Of a DNA stretch of 25,286 nt, positions 1 through 7,978 are shown piece by piece. The DNA comes from an uncultured Gammaproteobacteria bacterium (GTDB taxonomy: Bacteria > Pseudomonadota > Gammaproteobacteria > Pseudomonadales > Azotimanducaceae_A). The position numbers and the translations under genes are program-made. The DNA is taken from the NCBI GenBank assembly GCA_913041025.1, contig CAJWGQ010000016.1, forward strand, positions 1-25,286, in the 5' to 3' direction. Positions within the stretch are counted from its first letter, which is position 1, and every line of letters begins with the position of its first letter. The notes beneath the pieces are model-generated. The model was not told the origin of the DNA, did no database searches, and was given only the letters and a program-made list of their open reading frames with translations.

Positions 1-76
1 ATACTTTGTTATCGAGTTAAATTAGAGATCTCGATGATCCTGCGGTGATTAGTGAAACGACCGAAAGAAAGTAGTT

Positions 77-961
77 TTACTTAATAAACTTTGCTTTTTC
101 TTGAGGCTCTTCCGTCACTGTATTCTCAATATGACCTAAGCCTCCAATCGCTACTCTAATACGATCACCGGGTTTTAAGAGAGCTGGCGGTTTCTGCGCC
201 ATGCCCACTCCGCTAGGAGTACCCGTCAAAATTACATCTCCCGGCTCCAAGGTAAACGCCGTGGACAAAAATTCAATTAGCTCATAGCAGTCGAATATCA
301 AGTCATTGGTCATCGTATCTTGTCGTAATTCGTCGTTGACCCATGTCTGCAAATGCAGTTCATGCGGATCAAGTGAAGGATCCACAACTATACCCGGACC
401 GAGCGGACAATGGCTGTCCCAAGACTTTCCCATGGTAAATGAGGGGGGAGTACCGCGCACTTGCCAATCGCGAACGCTGACGTCATTGCCTATCGTATAG
501 CCAAAAATGACGTCTTTTGCCCTTTCCTTAGGAACACGTCTGCACTTTCGGCCAATAACGATGCCCAGCTCTCCCTCATAATCCATCACCTTTCCCTCTT
601 CCGACCAGTAAATCGGCGAATATGGGCCCGATACAGAAGTAGACTGCTTCGTAAAAACTAGAGGAACCTCAGGAAGGTCCATATTTGATTCTTCAGCGTG
701 CGCCTTATAGTTCAATCCAATACCAATAATCTTTGGTGGCCGAAGAATTACCGGCTCCAAAACCACTTCGGAAAGACCAAAATGAGAATCCACGCTCTCT
801 GCTTCAGATATCTCCGCGATTGCAGCAGAGCCCAACTCTATAAGCGACAACATATCCCTGGGCAGGCCCGCAGATACTTTCGAGAGATCCACAATTGATT
901 CATCTTCCTTAAGCAAACCAACACGCGCGATTCCACCTTCTCTAAAGGTTATCAGTCTCAT
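77..961 (-). CDS. Fumarylacetoacetate hydrolase (FAH) family protein
   Basis: A 294-residue FAH-fold enzyme. Members cleave or hydrate 2-keto-enol acids at the end of aromatic and related ring-degradation pathways, in the cytoplasm with a divalent metal. The core runs from about residue 75 (IGIGLNYKAHAEE) to the end. The expected acidic metal ligands are E129 and E131 (DYEGELGIVIG) and D160 (GYTIGNDVSVRDW). Also present are the MGKSWDSHCPLGP block near 177-189 and the LTGTPSGVG block at 245-253. The first 70 residues form the usual small N-terminal domain. The ATG has an AAGGA ribosome-binding sequence about 10 bases upstream. It lies downstream of the dehydrogenase at 1019-2155 on the same strand, 57 bases away, so the two may be co-transcribed. 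The exact reaction (fumarylpyruvate, acylpyruvate or oxohexenedioate type) cannot be told from sequence. Confidence 0.9.
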   Translation of the reverse strand: MRLITFREGGIARVGLLKEDESIVDLSKVSAGLPRDMLSLIELGSAAIAEISEAESVDSHFGLSEVVLEPVILRPPKIIGIGLNYKAHAEESNMDLPEVPLVFTKQSTSVSGPYSPIYWSEEGKVMDYEGELGIVIGRKCRRVPKERAKDVIFGYTIGNDVSVRDWQVRGTPPSFTMGKSWDSHCPLGPGIVVDPSLDPHELHLQTWVNDELRQDTMTNDLIFDCYELIEFLSTAFTLEPGDVILTGTPSGVGMAQKPPALLKPGDRIRVAIGGLGHIENTVTEEPQEKAKFIK

Positions 962-1018
962 ACAACAACTTCCTTCTTGAGGCGCTCGGCCAGCCCTGTC
1001 ATCGGGCCTTGAGCTATC

Positions 1019-2155
1019 TTATAAACTTGGATTAATCAGGTACTTCTGACCTGTTGCCTGCTGGGAGTACACTCCTAAAGCATCCAAGCTTAATGCTCCG
1101 GCTAGTGACACTTCTTGTGTGTAGCTACTCTTAAAAGTGGTAGTGACTTCATCGGCTACCCTCTGGCGAAGTTCAGATGCCTTTTCGCGACCGATTTTCT
1201 GAAGAAACGGGGTCAATAACCAACCACCCACTCCCCATTGCATTCCATAGCTTCTTTTTAACACTGTATGAGCTCTCTCGAGACCTCCGTAGATATAAAC
1301 CTGCTTATGCTGGTCGGAGCCATAACGGCTAAATTCACCACCTTGCGCACTAGCAGCTGCTTCCATAGCAGTCAAAAGATCGTTAGCCAGTTCGCCTCCG
1401 CCTGTCGCATCGAATGCAACATAGGCTTTGGCCTCCAGAATCGCTTCTTTAAGGTCCTTCGAAAAGGAGTCTTTACTGGAATCACAGACATGAGTCGCGC
1501 CTAAATCCCTGAGCAACTGCTCCTGCTCTGGCTTTCTAACCACATTAACTAGCGGTACATCGTCGGCGATACATATTTTTTGAAGCATCTGTCCCAAATT
1601 GGAAGCAGCAGCAGTGTGCATCAAACCTGAAAACCCCTCTTCTCGCATCGTTTCAACCATACCCAAAGCAGTCAAAGGATTAACAAAACAAGAGGCTGCC
1701 TCCTTGGAAGAAACCCCTTCATTCATTACAAGACACTGATGTGTTTTTAAGGTCCGATACTCGCTATACATCGCTCCGCCTAAGACTGCGACGGTCTTAC
1801 CCATCAACGCTTTGGCTTCTTCTGAGGAACCGGTGGCTATCACTACTCCAGCGCCTTCATTGCCCACAGGCATTGGATGGCCGACTCGGGCAGCCATCGC
1901 AGCCATCACAGCCTCACCTATCGGCGCGTTAACAATAGGACTACCATCTGAACCAGACTGTGTAGCCTTGCTTACGTCAGCCATCGCCAACAGCATGCCC
2001 AGATCTGAAGGATTTATAGGCGAAGCCTCAACCTTCACCAGCACTTCCTTTTCGCCAGGCGCCTGAACCTCAACATCCTGCAAAGAAAGTTCCAGCTCAC
2101 CACTTGGCTTGACTAAAGACATCAATTGACGGCCGACAGTTGGTAATTCGCTCAT
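1019..2155 (-). CDS. Medium-chain dehydrogenase/reductase (quinone reductase/zinc-type alcohol dehydrogenase-like)
   Basis: A 378-residue MDR-superfamily protein, likely an NAD(P)H-dependent reductase or dehydrogenase acting on an enone, quinone or alcohol. The GroES-like domain is seen from VLVKVEASPINPSDLG (38-53) to GNEGAGVVIATG (98-109). The nucleotide domain follows, but its dinucleotide loop is atypical (TAAASNLGQM, 181-190) instead of the common AxxGxxG. The later blocks FDATGGGELA (248-257) and KQVYIYGGLERA (284-295) suit the quinone-reductase branch. No cysteine cluster for a structural zinc and no obvious catalytic zinc triad are visible, so the name 'zinc-binding' would be by homology only. 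An Ala/Met-rich insert at about 55-92 lengthens the catalytic domain. The ATG is preceded by an AAAGG sequence. The gene is divergent from the zinc-finger gene at 2261 and has a perfect TATAAT box on its strand at 2191-2196. Confidence 0.85.
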   Translation of the reverse strand: MSELPTVGRQLMSLVKPSGELELSLQDVEVQAPGEKEVLVKVEASPINPSDLGMLLAMADVSKATQSGSDGSPIVNAPIGEAVMAAMAARVGHPMPVGNEGAGVVIATGSSEEAKALMGKTVAVLGGAMYSEYRTLKTHQCLVMNEGVSSKEAASCFVNPLTALGMVETMREEGFSGLMHTAAASNLGQMLQKICIADDVPLVNVVRKPEQEQLLRDLGATHVCDSSKDSFSKDLKEAILEAKAYVAFDATGGGELANDLLTAMEAAASAQGGEFSRYGSDQHKQVYIYGGLERAHTVLKRSYGMQWGVGGWLLTPFLQKIGREKASELRQRVADEVTTTFKSSYTQEVSLAGALSLDALGVYSQQATGQKYLINPSL

Positions 2156-2190
2156 AACCTTTCCCCAAAAATAAATAACAAATTTACGTC

Positions 2191-2196
2191 ATTATA
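2191..2196 (-). promoter_or_regulatory. Candidate -10 box for the MDR dehydrogenase
   Basis: The minus strand reads TATAAT here, about 36 bases before the dehydrogenase start codon. At 17-base spacing the -35 position (TAACCG) is poor. This is therefore a match of the -10 box only and a weak promoter call. Confidence 0.25.
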
Positions 2197-2260
2197 AACC
2201 AACTTAATTCCTTCGGTTATCTGAATGTCTAAAATCTTCGTGTCGGGTTAAAATAATCTC

Positions 2261-2737
2261 ATGGAATCCGTATCCAGAAGCGAGTTAATTCATCTTTTTC
2301 CAGATGAAACCCCACGAGAACTATCGATCCCCAAGCTCGACCACGTTGATTGGGCAGTACTGGATTATTTTGGCTGGATTAATAGCGCCGGAAATCTCGG
2401 GTTCGTGGTAATGCCCTACGAGAGCAGGTACCACACCCTGCGGATGACTAGATCGTTAAGTTCCAGCCGGAAACCAAAAACGCATATGTGCTCATGGTGT
2501 CATCATGTCTATCGGGGGTACGGAACGGCGCTATTTAGTTGCGACGTTGTGGGGTCAGACGGCCGAAGAATTATTGGACATCACCTGTGCAAGCAACTTG
2601 ATTGCAGTCTTAGGATTAGAAATCTTGCCAGCGATCCACCTAGTTTCATGCCGGAAACCATCGCGTTGTCGGACAAAATCGGTCGCCTAGAAAATTCGGT
2701 TTTCGCATTCATGCAAAGAACTAACCAATTCGCTTAA
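2261..2737 (+). CDS. FBP-domain (FusB-like) treble-clef zinc-finger protein
   Basis: A 158-residue protein resembling the FBP C-terminal treble-clef zinc-finger family, named for the elongation-factor-G-binding protein FusB/Fbp. The zinc-ligand pattern is clear: C77-x2-C80 (MCSWCH) and C110-x4-C115 (HLCKQLDCSLRIR). The upstream segment (DHVDWAVLDYFGWINSAG, 27-44) matches the N-terminal part seen in short actinobacterial members of this family. FusB binds EF-G and helps release it from fusidic-acid-stalled ribosomes, but short homologues in other phyla have not been shown to do this as far as I know. A translation-related role is inference. The ATG at 2261 is the only good start. The stop lies 3 bases from the convergent MFS gene's stop, leaving no room for a separate terminator. 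Confidence 0.75.
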   Translation: MESVSRSELIHLFPDETPRELSIPKLDHVDWAVLDYFGWINSAGNLGFVVMPYESRYHTLRMTRSLSSSRKPKTHMCSWCHHVYRGYGTALFSCDVVGSDGRRIIGHHLCKQLDCSLRIRNLASDPPSFMPETIALSDKIGRLENSVFAFMQRTNQFA

Positions 2738-2740
2738 AGA

Positions 2741-4084
2741 TCAGGAGCCTTTATTTTTTCTCGGCGGCAGCCAAGGACCCTCGCCAAAACCAACTAAGAA
2801 AGTCACGCACAGACAACAGCAACCGGCTATAAACATCCATGTCGCCCATCCCCAGTGTTCTACCACTTGTGGCAAGCCAAGATTTAAAAACAAGCCTGAA
2901 ATGGGAGAGAGAGTGGCTGTTATGCCAAACGCTCGGCCAACACCATGGGGACTTATTGCCTCAGCTGTTTCAGAATAAATAGCACACCAAGCAGGATATA
3001 TAAATCCCGCGAAAAAACCTGTGGTCGACCAAAGCAGCATCAACAGCGTCTCCGGCACATCCGATGGTAAAGAGGACCCGTAAATAAAACAGAGCCCTGT
3101 AGCGAATCCGCCAAATGCGGTAATCGATTTGCGTACTCGAAGAAAATCTGACAACCAACCAGACAAAAACACACTCACGGTAAACACAATCCAAAAATAG
3201 GACGTTACTTTTGCAGCATTCGCTGGATCTAACCCGTGATGTTGCGTTAAAAACGTTGGAACATACGCAGATACCGTGACATAGGTGAGAGCCCAGAAAA
3301 CAATAACAATTGACAACAACCAAAGTCTTGGGCTCCTATACACTTTTTTACCGTCATCATAGGTTTCGATCAACTTAGCTTTTCTAGCATCCACGGAAGA
3401 ATCCAAATCCCCACTAGATTCAGAGTTCGCTGACTCTAATAACTCTCGCACTCGTGGACTTAAGTCGCGATAGAACAGAAATATAACGAGCGCCGTTACC
3501 CCTGCTAGCACCGCAGCAATCCAATACTGGGAGCGCCAACCAGGCCAAATTGGCAAGGTTTGGGCCGCAATCGCGGTGGACATTAGCGCTCCTATCGTAA
3601 AGGCTAAGGAAACCCATGCATAAACCATGGCCCTACCCATACTAGGGGTTAGATCACGAGAAGCTGCGTGAACTGCGGGATTCATTCCCGCCATCAAAAA
3701 GCTACCCGCCGTGACCAGAAATGCCAGCGTCCAAAAATTAGGCGAGATCGCACCAAGAATCGAGATAACCGCATAGGCGAACACAGGCCAAATCATCAAT
3801 GGGCGACGGCCAAAACGATCAGCCGCACGACTGAGTAATACAGCTCCAACGCTGTAAAATAGACCAGCTATCGCTGCAACATAACCCCACTCAACCAGGG
3901 ACTTATCAAAATCAGCGAGAATGTAGACTAAAACCGGCCCATTTTTTAACGCTTCATACTGTTCAACGGCCCAGCCAAGGATAATGAGACCCAGCAGCCA
4001 CCAACGAAGCTTCCCTTCCGGGAAAAAATCGATTTGTTTGCTCTTTAGATAAGTCCAAAATCCTGGCTTTTGGCTTTCCAACAT
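2741..4084 (-). CDS. MFS transporter
   Basis: A major facilitator superfamily permease of about 447 residues with roughly 12 hydrophobic helices. It probably imports an organic acid or similar small substrate across the inner membrane. The loop 2-3 signature is visible (RAADRFGRRPL), with its weaker repeat in the second half (LSDFLRVRK). A charged central loop, rich in Asp/Glu/Ser/Lys (RELLESANSESSG onward), separates the two six-helix halves. An in-frame GTG at 4108 would add eight residues. I prefer the ATG at 4084 because GGAGAG sits 4 bases before it. Its position, divergent from the acyl-CoA dehydrogenase/CaiB genes, suggests it supplies their substrate. The substrate cannot be read from the sequence. 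Confidence 0.88.
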   Translation of the reverse strand: MLESQKPGFWTYLKSKQIDFFPEGKLRWWLLGLIILGWAVEQYEALKNGPVLVYILADFDKSLVEWGYVAAIAGLFYSVGAVLLSRAADRFGRRPLMIWPVFAYAVISILGAISPNFWTLAFLVTAGSFLMAGMNPAVHAASRDLTPSMGRAMVYAWVSLAFTIGALMSTAIAAQTLPIWPGWRSQYWIAAVLAGVTALVIFLFYRDLSPRVRELLESANSESSGDLDSSVDARKAKLIETYDDGKKVYRSPRLWLLSIVIVFWALTYVTVSAYVPTFLTQHHGLDPANAAKVTSYFWIVFTVSVFLSGWLSDFLRVRKSITAFGGFATGLCFIYGSSLPSDVPETLLMLLWSTTGFFAGFIYPAWCAIYSETAEAISPHGVGRAFGITATLSPISGLFLNLGLPQVVEHWGWATWMFIAGCCCLCVTFLVGFGEGPWLPPRKNKGS

Positions 4085-4133
4085 TGATCTCTCCACACTC
4101 CCTCTCACAGTGTAGCACCCAGGAAGACACCTT

Positions 4134-4189
4134 GATTAATTAATGTAAAATACCCATTTATTAGCATTAATCACTCGGAAACATTAATG
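4134..4189. promoter_or_regulatory. AT-rich divergent control region with repeated ATTAAT
   Basis: This lies between the divergent MFS and acyl-CoA dehydrogenase genes. ATTAAT occurs as an overlapping pair at 4135-4144 and again at 4166-4171 and 4183-4188. GATTAAT (4134-4140) and ATTAATC (4166-4172) form an inverted repeat, and CATTAATG (4182-4189) is a palindrome covering the ATG. The arrangement could be a regulator's operator, but such motifs also arise in AT-rich spacers. Confidence 0.3.
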
Positions 4190-5383
4190 AGTACAGAGCA
4201 ATTTAGAGAAGAAGTAAGAGATTGGCTTGAAACAAACTGTCCTGACAGCATGCGACAGGGATCAGTACATTTCGAAGATGCTTACGAGATTTACCAGACG
4301 GAAGATGCACTACTTTGGCAAGAACGTGCGGCGACAAGAGGCTGGACCGCGCCTACTTGGCCGAGCGAATACGGCGGTGGCGGACTGGATCCATCGGAGT
4401 CTCGAGTCTTCTGGGAAGAGATGGCTCGCATTAAAGCGCTGCCTGCCTCTACTGGCATGGGCCTCGCAATGATTGGACCTACCATTCTGGAAATGGGAAC
4501 CGAGGAACAAAAAGCCCGGCATATTCCGAAAATTGTCACCGGCGAAGCTCAATGGTGTCAAGGCTACAGCGAACCGGGAGCAGGTTCAGATCTTGCCGGA
4601 CTACAAACGAAAGCCGCGGTAGACGGCGATAACTTCATCATTAACGGTCAAAAAATATGGACGTCCGGTGCTCAGCACGCAAACTGGATGTTTGCCCTCG
4701 TCCGCACGGATCCCGAAGCGTCGAAGCATAACGGTATTAGTTTCGTTCTTTTGTCGATGGACCAGCCGGGCGTCACCGTCAAGCCCATCAAACTGATTTC
4801 CGGTTCATCGCCTTTTTGCGAGACGTTTTTCGACAATGCCGTCGCAAAAAGGGAAGACCTCATCGGGGAATTAAACAAGGGTTGGACGGTAGGCAAGCGC
4901 TTGCTTCAGTACGAAAGAAATGCGACCGCTAGTCGAGGCCCCGCGAAGAAAAAAACAGATAAAAAAACAAAGCCTAAATTGAACGCCTACGCGGAAATCG
5001 CCAAAACTTATGCTGGCGAGGACAGTTCTGGGAAAATCTCTGATACTTCGATAAGAGATGAGGTTCTTACCCAGACAATACAAGAGAAAGCACTTTCCTT
5101 GACCACTTTGAGAGTAGTCGAAGAAAGTAAAAGTGCCGGAGCTCCAGGCGCCGCGACATCAATCTTTAAGTACGTTGGATCCACTCTCTCGCGTGACGGA
5201 TCACAACTTAAATCCAGATTACGTGGCACTGCAGGCCTCGCCTGGGAGGGCTCGGAATTCACGGAAAACGAACTGGAATCCACACGAGGCTGGCTAAGAG
5301 ACAGAGCGGTAACCATCTATGGTGGAACCAATGAGGTACAGCTGAATATCATTTCTAAAAGAGTCCTAGGGTTACCCGACTAG
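4187..5383 (+). CDS. Acyl-CoA dehydrogenase family protein
   Basis: A 398-residue flavoprotein that would introduce an alpha-beta double bond into an acyl-CoA, passing electrons to ETF. The N-terminal helical domain starts at MSTEQFREEVRDWLE. The FAD/substrate region follows: QWCQGYSEPGAGSDLAGL (122-139), NGQKIWTSGAQHANW (153-167), then KGWTVGKRLLQYER (231-244). The C-terminal helices end with IYGGTNEVQLNIISKRVLG. At the position of the catalytic Glu of medium-chain enzymes (Y-E-G-T) this protein has G379. The base must therefore come from elsewhere, as it does in some other family branches. A Lys-rich stretch at 254-264 follows the YER motif and may be a feature of the subfamily. No strong ribosome-binding site is seen. 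It is the first gene before two CaiB genes, from which a strong hairpin separates it. Confidence 0.9.
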   Translation: MSTEQFREEVRDWLETNCPDSMRQGSVHFEDAYEIYQTEDALLWQERAATRGWTAPTWPSEYGGGGLDPSESRVFWEEMARIKALPASTGMGLAMIGPTILEMGTEEQKARHIPKIVTGEAQWCQGYSEPGAGSDLAGLQTKAAVDGDNFIINGQKIWTSGAQHANWMFALVRTDPEASKHNGISFVLLSMDQPGVTVKPIKLISGSSPFCETFFDNAVAKREDLIGELNKGWTVGKRLLQYERNATASRGPAKKKTDKKTKPKLNAYAEIAKTYAGEDSSGKISDTSIRDEVLTQTIQEKALSLTTLRVVEESKSAGAPGAATSIFKYVGSTLSRDGSQLKSRLRGTAGLAWEGSEFTENELESTRGWLRDRAVTIYGGTNEVQLNIISKRVLGLPD

Positions 5384-5403
5384 CTATCCGCGATCTTTAG
5401 AAC

Positions 5404-5433
5404 AATCATGACCTTCTTAGGAAGGTCATGATT
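5404..5433. terminator. Perfect 13-bp hairpin after the acyl-CoA dehydrogenase gene
   Basis: Arms AATCATGACCTTC (5404-5416) and GAAGGTCATGATT (5421-5433) are exactly complementary around the 4-base loop TTAG. The hairpin begins 20 bases after the stop codon. No T-run follows on either strand, so it is not a textbook intrinsic terminator. It could instead partly terminate transcription, stabilise the upstream transcript, or be a protein site. Confidence 0.5.
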
Positions 5434-5516
5434 CCCAAATTACGACCTCCACAGAGGTATCAATCGACTTCCGCTTTTCTTTTCATTAATCTCGTTAATA
5501 AGGGGTTTCAAGGAAC

Positions 5517-6758
5517 GTGGAGAGAATGAATTCTGAGGCACTCAAAGGGATTCGAATTTGCGATTTTACCGGTCAGCTTGCAGGGGCAGGTGCAACAAAA
5601 TGGCTGGCTTCTTTTGGCGCCGAGGTTATTCGTATCGAAGACCCTATCCGCCAAGGCCGATGGGATATATTACGAGGCAACGAACCATTTAAAGATGAGC
5701 GCCGTGGGATCAATTTAGGGGGTGCCTTTAATAATCACAATACCGATAAACTAGGCATCACGCTCAATCTAAAAACCGAAAAAGGTAAACAACTTCTCAC
5801 TAAACTCATCAAAGTTTCAGATGCCGTAACCGAAAATTTTGCGGCAGGAGTGCTAGATAGACTGGGTTTTGGATACGAGTCGCTTAAACAAATAAAAAGC
5901 GACATAGTTTATGTTTCTAATTGCGGTTTCGGCCACAAGGGTCCTTATTCGCACTTCAAAACCTGGGGGCCCATCGTGCAGGCTGTATCAGGGCTCACCT
6001 TCACATCGGGGTTACCTAATCAACCGCCTGCCGGTTGGGGTTATTCCTATATGGACCATACAGGAGGCTATTACATGGCAATGGCTATTCTGGCGGCCCT
6101 CTTACATAAACAGAACTCAGGCGAAGGACAATGGGTTGATATGGCCTGCACAGAAGTAGCCGTAGCTTTAAATGGACCATCGCTTTTGGATTGGACCGTA
6201 AACAACAAACCGACTCGCACCGCAGAAGCAATTAATTCAAACAGAAGCCAGCACATCAAAACGGCACCGCATGGTATTTACCCAACCAAAGGCGATGATG
6301 AGTGGATTGCGATAAGCTGTCGCGATGACGCGGACTGGAATGCGTTAGCTGGTGTAATTCAGCAAACTTGGACAAATAAATACGAGTCGCTCAATGAAAG
6401 ATTTGATAATCAAGACGCTTTAGACCAAGACTTATCCTCCTGGACACTGAATCAGAATAAATTCGAATTACAATCCTTAATCCGTTCAGTCGAAGTACCA
6501 GTAAGTGCAGTACAAAAACCTCAAGACAGAATCGAAACAGACAGCAGCACGGAGAGTTTTGATCTTTGGCCAACGATCACCCACACCGAAATCGGAGAAG
6601 TCAGGGTAGACGGTAATCCCGTTCACTTCTCTGAATCGGACTGGCAAATGAACTCTGGAGCCCCCTGTCTTGGGGAAGATAACAAAAGGGTCTTTACCGA
6701 GATTCTTGGACTTTCGACAGACGACCTCGAAGCGCTCAAAAGAGAGCAGGTCATATGA
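5517..6758 (+). CDS. CaiB/BaiF family CoA-transferase, active-type subunit
   Basis: A 413-residue class III CoA-transferase that would move CoA between carboxylic acids through an aspartyl-CoA thioester. The N-terminus (GIRICDFTGQLAGAGATKWLA) and the NTDKLGITLNL block (75-85) match the family. The catalytic Asp is D180 in GWGYSYMDHTGGYY, and the GEGQWVDMACTE block follows. The first possible start is GTG at 5517. The ATG at 5526 is about as likely, because AAGGA at 5510-5514 lies 2 bases from the GTG and 11 from the ATG. It overlaps the next CaiB gene by four bases (ATGA), so the two are translationally coupled. Together they probably form a heteromeric enzyme, as known for some class III transferases made of two subunits. 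The substrates are unknown. Confidence 0.9.
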   Translation: MERMNSEALKGIRICDFTGQLAGAGATKWLASFGAEVIRIEDPIRQGRWDILRGNEPFKDERRGINLGGAFNNHNTDKLGITLNLKTEKGKQLLTKLIKVSDAVTENFAAGVLDRLGFGYESLKQIKSDIVYVSNCGFGHKGPYSHFKTWGPIVQAVSGLTFTSGLPNQPPAGWGYSYMDHTGGYYMAMAILAALLHKQNSGEGQWVDMACTEVAVALNGPSLLDWTVNNKPTRTAEAINSNRSQHIKTAPHGIYPTKGDDEWIAISCRDDADWNALAGVIQQTWTNKYESLNERFDNQDALDQDLSSWTLNQNKFELQSLIRSVEVPVSAVQKPQDRIETDSSTESFDLWPTITHTEIGEVRVDGNPVHFSESDWQMNSGAPCLGEDNKRVFTEILGLSTDDLEALKREQVI

Positions 6759-7978
6759 GTGTTCTAAAAGGCATTCGTATTATCGAATTAGCTCACGAGC
6801 GTATTTCTTGGGCTGGCAAGTTGATGGGAGATATGGGCGCCGACGTTATATTGGTCGAACCTGAAGCGGGCGAGGTCAGCAGAAGCTACCCACCTTTTCT
6901 GGATGACCAACCTGGTGAAGATCGAAGTCTTTACTTTTGGCACTACAATACGAGCAAACGTTCGATTGTCTTAAATCTAGAAGAAAACTCTCAAAAGGTT
7001 CAAGAGCTCATTAAAACAGCGGATATTTTAATCGAGGGCGAACCAACGAAGCGACTGTCCAACCTCAAACTCGACTACCCCCAATTATCCAAACAAAATG
7101 AAAAACTGATACACATAGCCATAACACCCTATGGAAGGGACAACCCGCTCAGCGACGCTCCAGCGACAGACCTCACGATCATGGCTGCGGGAGGCCCACC
7201 ATGGAGCTGCGGTTACGACGATCACGATCTACCACCCGTTAGGGGATGGGGGAATCAGAGTTATCATACAGCCTGCCATTTTGCGACTATGTCAGCTCTA
7301 ACCGCCCTGCTCTATAGAGGTAGAACAGGCAGAGGGCAATTCATTGATATATCAATGACCGCAGCATTAAATGTCACAACAGAAGCAGCTAGTTATTCCT
7401 GGCTAGTCAACCAATCAACCGTTCAACGTCAGACCGGTCGTCACGCTTCAGTCAATCCCACCGGCGAAACCCAAATACGATGTGCGGACGGAAAATGGGC
7501 AAATACTGGTGTCCCACCTAGATTTCCAGATGAATTCAGAAAACTCCACAAATGGATAATAGACCTGAAACTTGAGAGCCAATTCCCAGAATCGGTATTT
7601 CTTGAAATGGGCGCCAACTGGGAAGGACCATTTGATCTTTCTCAGATTGGCGCTGACGATACCATCACGGCAATATTCGCCGCAGGCAGAGAAGGTCTCA
7701 AATTAATCGCCGCGTCCATCAGTGCTTATGATTTTTTTGTGGGCTGTCAGAACGTCGGGCTTGCAGTCGGCATCGTAAATAGTCCTGAAGAGGCTTTTGA
7801 GGATCCTCACTTTCGTCAGCGTGGCTTTCAGGTTCAAGTGGAGCACGAAGACCTTGGAAGAAATATAACCTATCCTGGCGCGCCATTTAACTTGCCTAAA
7901 GCGCCATGGTCTATTTCAAAGAGACCACCTTTAAAAGGCGAGCATACTCACGAAATTTTACGAGAACTGGCCGAATAA
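6755..7978 (+). CDS. CaiB/BaiF family CoA-transferase, subunit lacking the catalytic Asp
   Basis: A 407-residue class III CoA-transferase homologue. The family fold is evident from GIRIIELAHERISWAGKLMGD at the N-terminus, the NTSKRSIVLNL block (65-75) and RTGRGQFIDISMT. Aligning it to the upstream subunit over GWG...HT...ALL places Y170 (GNQSYHTACH) where the partner has catalytic D180. It should therefore not form the aspartyl-CoA intermediate by itself, and a structural or substrate-binding role beside the first subunit is likely. It starts inside the upstream gene (ATGA overlap). The 3' end overlaps the convergent amidohydrolase gene by 31 bases. An independent enzyme using another residue is possible but less likely. 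Confidence 0.88.
   Translation: MSVLKGIRIIELAHERISWAGKLMGDMGADVILVEPEAGEVSRSYPPFLDDQPGEDRSLYFWHYNTSKRSIVLNLEENSQKVQELIKTADILIEGEPTKRLSNLKLDYPQLSKQNEKLIHIAITPYGRDNPLSDAPATDLTIMAAGGPPWSCGYDDHDLPPVRGWGNQSYHTACHFATMSALTALLYRGRTGRGQFIDISMTAALNVTTEAASYSWLVNQSTVQRQTGRHASVNPTGETQIRCADGKWANTGVPPRFPDEFRKLHKWIIDLKLESQFPESVFLEMGANWEGPFDLSQIGADDTITAIFAAGREGLKLIAASISAYDFFVGCQNVGLAVGIVNSPEEAFEDPHFRQRGFQVQVEHEDLGRNITYPGAPFNLPKAPWSISKRPPLKGEHTHEILRELAE

Noticed and set aside
11..35. ATCGAG/CTCGAT inverted repeat downstream of the FAH gene
   Set aside because: A six-base stem with a 13-base loop and no T-run. It competes with a GAGATCTC palindrome and is too weak to call a terminator.
2970..3323. A 117-codon minus-strand frame rich in Cys/Val/Phe
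   Set aside because: It is in another frame of the MFS transporter gene; the hydrophobicity is a by-product of the membrane-helix codons.
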